Assembly: GCF_010994375.1 (NCBI RefSeq)
Contig: NZ_WHMA01000015.1
Coordinates: 1 to 64,000 of the forward strand
Direction: 5' to 3'
DNA: 64,000 bases
Source of the DNA: Halomonas sp. NO4
GTDB lineage: Bacteria > Pseudomonadota > Gammaproteobacteria > Pseudomonadales > Halomonadaceae
The notes under the pieces are model-generated. The model ran no database searches. It had not been told where the DNA came from and saw only the letters and a program-made list of their open reading frames with translations. Both the position numbers and the translations under genes were made by a program. The first letter of the stretch is position 1. Each line of letters starts with the position of its first letter. Positions 60,154 to 64,000 of this stretch are shown one piece after another.

Positions 60154-61077
60154 TCAGCCGGCTGCGGGGAGGTCGATGCGGTAGAAGTGTCGGGCATTGT
60201 CGTGGAATAGCCGGAGTCGTTCTGCCTGACTGAACGCCTCGGTAATCGCCAGGAAGCCCTCGTAGAGGGTTTCGAAGGTGGCGACCAGGCTGTCCACCGG
60301 GAAGTTGCTGGCGAACATGCAGCGTTCCACCCCGAAGCAGTCGATGGTTTCGAGCACCACCCGACGATTGCCCTCCGCCGTCCAGGCGATCCCGGGCACA
60401 CCGATTCCTGAGATTTTCACTGCCACGTTGGGGGCGGTGGCCAGGTGCTCCATGGCCTGCCGCCACGCCGACAGCCCAGCCTCGCTGCGATCCGCCGGCA
60501 GACCGGTGTGGTTGACGATGATCTGTGTCTGTGGATAGGCGGCGGCGAGTTCGACTGCCTCTGCGAAGTGCCACCAAGGGGTTTGTAGGTCGAAGGAGAG
60601 GCCATGCTCGGCCAGCCGGGAGAAACCGCGACGCCAGACCGGGTCCCCCATGGAGCCCGGAATGCCGGGCTCCACTTCGGCAGGCGAGGCCGCCGCTCGC
60701 GGCTTGTGGCGGATGCCGCGGACCCGCGGAAAGGTGGCGTGCGCAGCGAGCAGCTCGTCCACATCCGGCCGGTCGAGACGCGCCTGGGCGACCATCACCG
60801 TAGGCAGGTCCTCGCGGTCGGCGAGCTCATGGACCCAGCAAGTCTCATCCAAGGGGGTGCGGGGATCCCATTCGGTCTCCACGAACACCGAACCCACTAC
60901 CCGGAAGTTAGCGGTGTCACGACGATAATCCGCCGGCAGGTAGTTGTGTCGAATGGCGCGGTAATCCCCATAACGAAACGGAATCAGCGGCTCGTCGCAT
61001 AACCAAGGAATATAGTTGCGCTCGAGATCCCAGAAGTGCTGATGGGCATCGATGATCGGCAGTGAGGGCATGCTCAT
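60154..61077 (-). CDS. Amidohydrolase-2 family lactonase/hydrolase (COG3618-like)
   Basis: 307 residues. Metal motif DAHQHFWD at 10-17 opens a TIM barrel typical of L-rhamnono/L-fucono-lactonases and related hydrolases. VNHTGLP near 190 supplies another His, and MFASNFPVD the terminal Asp region. ATG 61077 overlaps the dehydrogenase stop (ATGA), showing coupling. Substrate is probably a lactone or related ring imported by the TRAP system. Confidence 0.82.
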   Translation of the reverse strand: MSMPSLPIIDAHQHFWDLERNYIPWLCDEPLIPFRYGDYRAIRHNYLPADYRRDTANFRVVGSVFVETEWDPRTPLDETCWVHELADREDLPTVMVAQARLDRPDVDELLAAHATFPRVRGIRHKPRAAASPAEVEPGIPGSMGDPVWRRGFSRLAEHGLSFDLQTPWWHFAEAVELAAAYPQTQIIVNHTGLPADRSEAGLSAWRQAMEHLATAPNVAVKISGIGVPGIAWTAEGNRRVVLETIDCFGVERCMFASNFPVDSLVATFETLYEGFLAITEAFSQAERLRLFHDNARHFYRIDLPAAG

Positions 61078-61964
61078 TTCTCCTGGGTAATCCCTTCCAT
61101 CAGCGAGACGATGGCCGCGCCATCCAGCTCCCCCTTGCCCTGGGCGACCAGCATGCTGTAAAGCGAGTTGGCGGTGCCGGCCATGGGCATGGGCACATTC
61201 AGTGCATTGGAGGCATCCTGCAGCATGTGCAGGTCCTTGAGAATTTGGCGGGCGTAGCCACGCGGTTCGAAGTCGTTCTCGACCATGCGGGGCAAGAGGT
61301 CGTTGAGCAGATTGCTGCCGGCATAGCCCGAAGAGAGGGCGTCGGGGATCTTGCTGACATCGATGCCGAAACGGTTGCCGAGGTTACAGGCTTCGGCGAT
61401 CACGCAGTAGTTGGAGAGCACCAGTGCCTGGTTGATCAGCTTGGTGGCTTGTCCGGCCCCGACCTCGCCCATGTGCGTAAATTGTCCCAAGGTGGTCATC
61501 AAGGGTTGGATAGCATCGATGGCGGCCTGGTCTCCACCGGCCATGATGGCCAGGCGTCCCTCGGCAGCGGCGCCGGGGCCGCCGGATACCGGGGCGTCGA
61601 CGAATTGCATGCCGGTCCGCTCCCGCAGGGCCCATGCTAGGCGTTTGGTGGTCTCGAGTTCTGTCGTGGAGTGGTCGACCACGATCTTGCCCTGGCCTTG
61701 GGTCACCTCGGCGATGCCACCTTCACCAAGGATGACCGCCTCCACGGCAGCCGTGGAGATCACGCACACCTGGATGATCTCGGCACGCTCGGCGACCTTG
61801 GCCGGTGACTCGGCAATGTCGACACCCCTGGCCTTGGCGGCCTGGCAGCCGGTGTCGTCGATGTCGTAGGCGATGACAGAATAGCCATTTTCGACGAGTC
61901 GAGATGTGAAGCCGGCACCCATCTTACCAAGGCCGATGAATCCGATAATTGGCTTGCTTGTCAT
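61074..61964 (-). CDS. Beta-hydroxyacid dehydrogenase (3-hydroxyisobutyrate dehydrogenase family)
   Basis: 296 residues. Rossmann start IIGFIGLGKMGAGFTSRLVENG, substrate site VDAPVSGGPGAAAEGRLAIMAGG, catalytic Lys in GQATKLINQALVLSN and a following helical domain: the family signature set. NAD(P)-dependent oxidation of a short beta-hydroxyacid, e.g. tartronate semialdehyde or a sugar-acid breakdown product. It lies between the TRAP permease and the amidohydrolase genes of one operon. Confidence 0.88.
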   Translation of the reverse strand: MTSKPIIGFIGLGKMGAGFTSRLVENGYSVIAYDIDDTGCQAAKARGVDIAESPAKVAERAEIIQVCVISTAAVEAVILGEGGIAEVTQGQGKIVVDHSTTELETTKRLAWALRERTGMQFVDAPVSGGPGAAAEGRLAIMAGGDQAAIDAIQPLMTTLGQFTHMGEVGAGQATKLINQALVLSNYCVIAEACNLGNRFGIDVSKIPDALSSGYAGSNLLNDLLPRMVENDFEPRGYARQILKDLHMLQDASNALNVPMPMAGTANSLYSMLVAQGKGELDGAAIVSLMEGITQEK

Positions 61965-62012
61965 TGTACTACTCCTTTATGCCAGTACAGCCACTGGTTG
62001 AGGCTATGCGGC

Positions 62013-63287
62013 TTAGCGCAGGAAGCCTGGCAGCCACAGCACTAGATCAGTTGAGAATGTAATGATGGCGAGAGTGATCAGCAGGGGGATGTAGAAAGGC
62101 ATCAGCGCCTTAAGGAGCTGACGCAGTGAAACCTGGGCGATCGATGATACGAGGAACAAGGACAGGCCCATTGGTGGGGTCAGCAACCCGATCATCAGGT
62201 TGAAGATGGCAACGATGCCCAGGTGCACCGGGTCGACGCCTGCCAGAACCATGGGGGGCGCCACGATAGGCACGATCAACAGGGTCGCAGTGGTCGAGTC
62301 GAGAAAGATGCCGGCGATAAAGAAAATCAGGTTGGCGATGAGCAGCAGCATGAGCGGATCTTGGGATATCTGCAGTATGAATGCAGCAAACTGCTGGGGA
62401 ATCTGCTCGACGGACAAGATCCAACCAAACATCGAGGCCGCGGCCACGATGATCAGTATTGCACTTGTTGTCTTCAGCGTGGCCATCATCGACCTTATCA
62501 AGTGCGACCAAGTCAGTTCCCTGTAGAAAAGAGAGCTGACCAACAACACATAGGCAGCAGTGACAGCCGCGGCTTCCGTTGGGGTAAACAAGCCCAATAG
62601 CATGCCCGAGATCATTAACGCGGGGGCCAGAAGCGCCGGCAAGGCGGGCATGAACGACCGATACAGCTCCCTGGCCGTGGGCAGTCTCAGGGCGCGAGGC
62701 ATGTCGTGCTTGATGGCAAGAAGTGCCGCGGTGATCATGAGCAGCGCCGTGCAGATCAAGGCCGGAACGATCCCGGCGAGAAGAAGCTGCACTATGGAGA
62801 CGCTCGTGACGGACCCATAGACTATCAATGGAATGCTGGGGGGGAATATCGGACCCACGACGGCCGATGAAGCCGTGACTGCAGCGGAGAAGGGAGCACC
62901 GTACCCCCGTTTCTTCATGGCTTCGATTTCTATCTTGCCCAACCCGCCCACATCGGCAAGGGATGCACCTGACATGCCTGAGAATATCAGGCTCGAGAAG
63001 ATGTTGACCTGAGCCAGTCCGCCCGGGGCTCTGCCAACCAGTGTATTGGCAAAATGGAATATCCTGTCGGTGATGCCGGACTGGTTCATCAAATTCCCGA
63101 CAAAGATGAAGATTGGCACGGCAACCAATGGAAAACTGTCGAGAGAATATGTGATGCGCTGACCGAGAAGCCCTACCGGAAACCCTTCGATGAGAACATA
63201 GACCACGGAAGGGATGAGAATGGCATAAACTACAGGGAATCCGAGCAAGAAGAATGCTAAGAAACAAGCCAGTATCATAAAGCCCAT
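62013..63287 (-). CDS. dctM: TRAP transporter large permease (DctM)
   Basis: 424 residues with 12 or more membrane segments. The DctM signature is IFSGMSGASLADVGGLGKIEIEAMKKRGYGAPFSAAVTASSAVVGPIFPPSIPLIVYG near residues 96-153. AAVTAAYVLLVSSLFYREL and FLDSTTATLLIVPIVAPPMV follow. GC content is visibly lower than in the rest of the window, together with dctQ. It starts eight bases after dctQ. Confidence 0.93.
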   Translation of the reverse strand: MGFMILACFLAFFLLGFPVVYAILIPSVVYVLIEGFPVGLLGQRITYSLDSFPLVAVPIFIFVGNLMNQSGITDRIFHFANTLVGRAPGGLAQVNIFSSLIFSGMSGASLADVGGLGKIEIEAMKKRGYGAPFSAAVTASSAVVGPIFPPSIPLIVYGSVTSVSIVQLLLAGIVPALICTALLMITAALLAIKHDMPRALRLPTARELYRSFMPALPALLAPALMISGMLLGLFTPTEAAAVTAAYVLLVSSLFYRELTWSHLIRSMMATLKTTSAILIIVAAASMFGWILSVEQIPQQFAAFILQISQDPLMLLLIANLIFFIAGIFLDSTTATLLIVPIVAPPMVLAGVDPVHLGIVAIFNLMIGLLTPPMGLSLFLVSSIAQVSLRQLLKALMPFYIPLLITLAIITFSTDLVLWLPGFLR

Positions 63288-63295
63288 TATTTTTC

Positions 63296-63763
63296 CTATA
63301 TACCGATGCTGTGTTTAGGGCGAGGAGACTTTAATCCCTGACGAAAATGCATGAAGGCTGCTCCGGCGAAACCTAGGAAAGTGGTGCTGAAGAAGATCCA
63401 GTAGGGAATCTTCAGGACGGGGGTTGCCTTGTTGAGATTCGCCAGCACTGTGATGAATGCAGCATATGCAATGAACAGGCATGCAATGATGGACAGCAGG
63501 GCGATGATCTTGTAGAGCGGTACCTTGAACTTGCTTGGCAACGTCTCTCGTAGCTCAGCCATCTCAATGTTTTCACCATTCGATATGGCTAGCGGGTAAG
63601 AGGAGAAAACCAGGCAAATGAGCAAGAAACGAGTGAGTTCTCCCGCTCCAGGAATGGAGAACCCGAATACGGAGCGAGTGATGACCTGCATGAAAGGAAT
63701 AAATATCATTCCTGCCAGCAAGGCTAGGCAGAAAATTTCCAATAGTCTTTTCCCAGTTCTCAT
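63296..63763 (-). CDS. dctQ: TRAP transporter small permease (DctQ)
   Basis: 155 residues with four membrane segments. The DctQ pattern VITRSVFGFSIPGAGELTRFLLICLVFSSYPLAISNGENIEMAEL near 27-71 is clear. The C-terminal tail is basic. It is preceded by a strong hairpin that separates it from the receptor gene. Lower GC and AT-richer codons than the surrounding genes suggest recent transfer or a different local history. Confidence 0.9.
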   Translation of the reverse strand: MRTGKRLLEIFCLALLAGMIFIPFMQVITRSVFGFSIPGAGELTRFLLICLVFSSYPLAISNGENIEMAELRETLPSKFKVPLYKIIALLSIIACLFIAYAAFITVLANLNKATPVLKIPYWIFFSTTFLGFAGAAFMHFRQGLKSPRPKHSIGI

Positions 63764-63789
63764 GCTTGCGACCCTATGTAGTAGGTAGT

Positions 63790-63817
63790 GGCAGCAAGGG
63801 CAACTGCCCTTGCTGCC
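63790..63817 (-). terminator. Intra-operon hairpin between TRAP receptor and permease genes
   Basis: A perfect 12-bp stem GGCAGCAAGGGC / GCCCTTGCTGCC with an AACT loop, seven bases after the receptor stop. Such hairpins protect or partly terminate mRNA so that binding protein is made in excess; here that is inference. Confidence 0.6.
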
Positions 63818-63823
63818 AAACTA

Positions 63824-64000
63824 TTACTCTATTTTCGAGATTTGTTCGATATAGGGTTCAAAGTTGGGATAGTCTTCGTTGATTTGCGCTAGGACTTGGT
63901 CACGGAAGGCATCCAGATCGAGGCCATTCTCCTCCGTGATGAAGGTCATGCCCTTTTCCGTCAGCTCATCGACGAGGCGAGCCTCGCGCTCTTGTGCCCA
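63824..64000 (-). CDS. dctP: TRAP transporter solute-binding protein (DctP), C-terminal fragment cut by window
   Basis: The frame is open to the last base of the window, so only the last 58 residues are visible. It reads AQEREARLVDELTEKGM, then FITEENGLDLDAFRDQVLA and ends PYIEQISKIE. This C-terminal helix pattern is typical of DctP-family receptors, where this helix spans the back of the protein, and the position directly upstream of dctQ-dctM supports it. Ligand unknown. Confidence 0.75.
   Translation of the reverse strand, partial: WAQEREARLVDELTEKGMTFITEENGLDLDAFRDQVLAQINEDYPNFEPYIEQISKIE

Noticed and set aside
1-64000. tRNA, rRNA, tmRNA, insertion sequences, integrase or phage genes
   Set aside because: None recognised on either strand by eye; a tRNAscan and IS search would be needed to exclude short elements formally.

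Overview
The window is a 64 kb stretch of a GC-rich chromosome that reads like a moderately halophilic gammaproteobacterium of the Halomonadaceae (Halomonas or a close relative). That placement is an inference. It rests on the combination of high GC, a BCCT compatible-solute transporter, gamma-butyrobetaine/quaternary-amine functions, TAXI and DctPQM TRAP transporters, a [2Fe-2S]-type dihydroxy-acid dehydratase, MtfA, a CadR/CadA pair and a Pho-regulated ugp-type operon. No rRNA, tRNA, CRISPR array, transposase or phage gene was seen. Almost all of the window is dense, ordinary coding sequence; most long antisense open frames are high-GC shadows.

Layout. 0-3.5 kb: the 3' part of a lower-GC DEAH helicase with a DUF3427-like tail (cut by the window edge), an AhpD-like CxxC protein behind a 16-bp palindrome, and an unknown protein. 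3.6-8.4 kb: a TPP riboswitch feeding a sodium:solute symporter, an exported protein, ilvD, a tiny ORF and an orphan HTH protein. 8.5-14.6 kb: a TonB receptor with a Fur-like box, divergent from a NitT/TauT-type ABC transporter and an NnrS protein. 14.7-18.3 kb: a TAXI TRAP system (receptor, DUF1850, fused permease). 18.4-23.2 kb: purE-purK, a glutamine amidotransferase, a proton antiporter, an ArsR regulator and a membrane protein. 23.2-26.0 kb: CadA-type ATPase and CadR-type regulator around a perfect operator. 26.1-30.3 kb: an arginine/ornithine ABC importer with astE.

30.5-36.5 kb: a methyltransferase, wrbA, a dehalogenase-fold hydrolase overlapping tartrate/D-malate dehydrogenase with a divergent LysR, and a GT4 glycosyltransferase. 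36.5-43.3 kb: a VTT membrane protein, a quaternary-amine binding protein, gamma-butyrobetaine dioxygenase with divergent LysR, a small exported protein, MtfA and a GNAT-nitrilase fusion. 43.3-47.9 kb: ugpCBAE-like ABC operon behind a phased array of Pho half-sites. 47.9-51.8 kb: a PP2C-kinase fusion and a formate/nitrite transporter with a long leader containing a strong terminator, then an EamA permease. 52-58.3 kb: BCCT transporter, glcG and glcDEF. 58.5-64 kb: two GntR regulators and a lower-GC catabolic cluster (amidohydrolase, beta-hydroxyacid dehydrogenase, DctPQM TRAP) running off the window edge.

The most interesting non-coding signal is a ~93-bp structured repeat present twice (46020-46112, and inverted at 54229-54321), each time between two genes of one operon, with three compensatory base-pair changes between copies. 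The second copy adjoins a degenerate duplication of the glcF 3' end. Other points worth checking are the Fur/TonB/ABC/NnrS cluster, the Pho array, the nitrite-transporter leader next to an atypical kinase-phosphatase, and the hydrolase-tartrate dehydrogenase pair. I found no gene set that I could honestly call a wholly new system.
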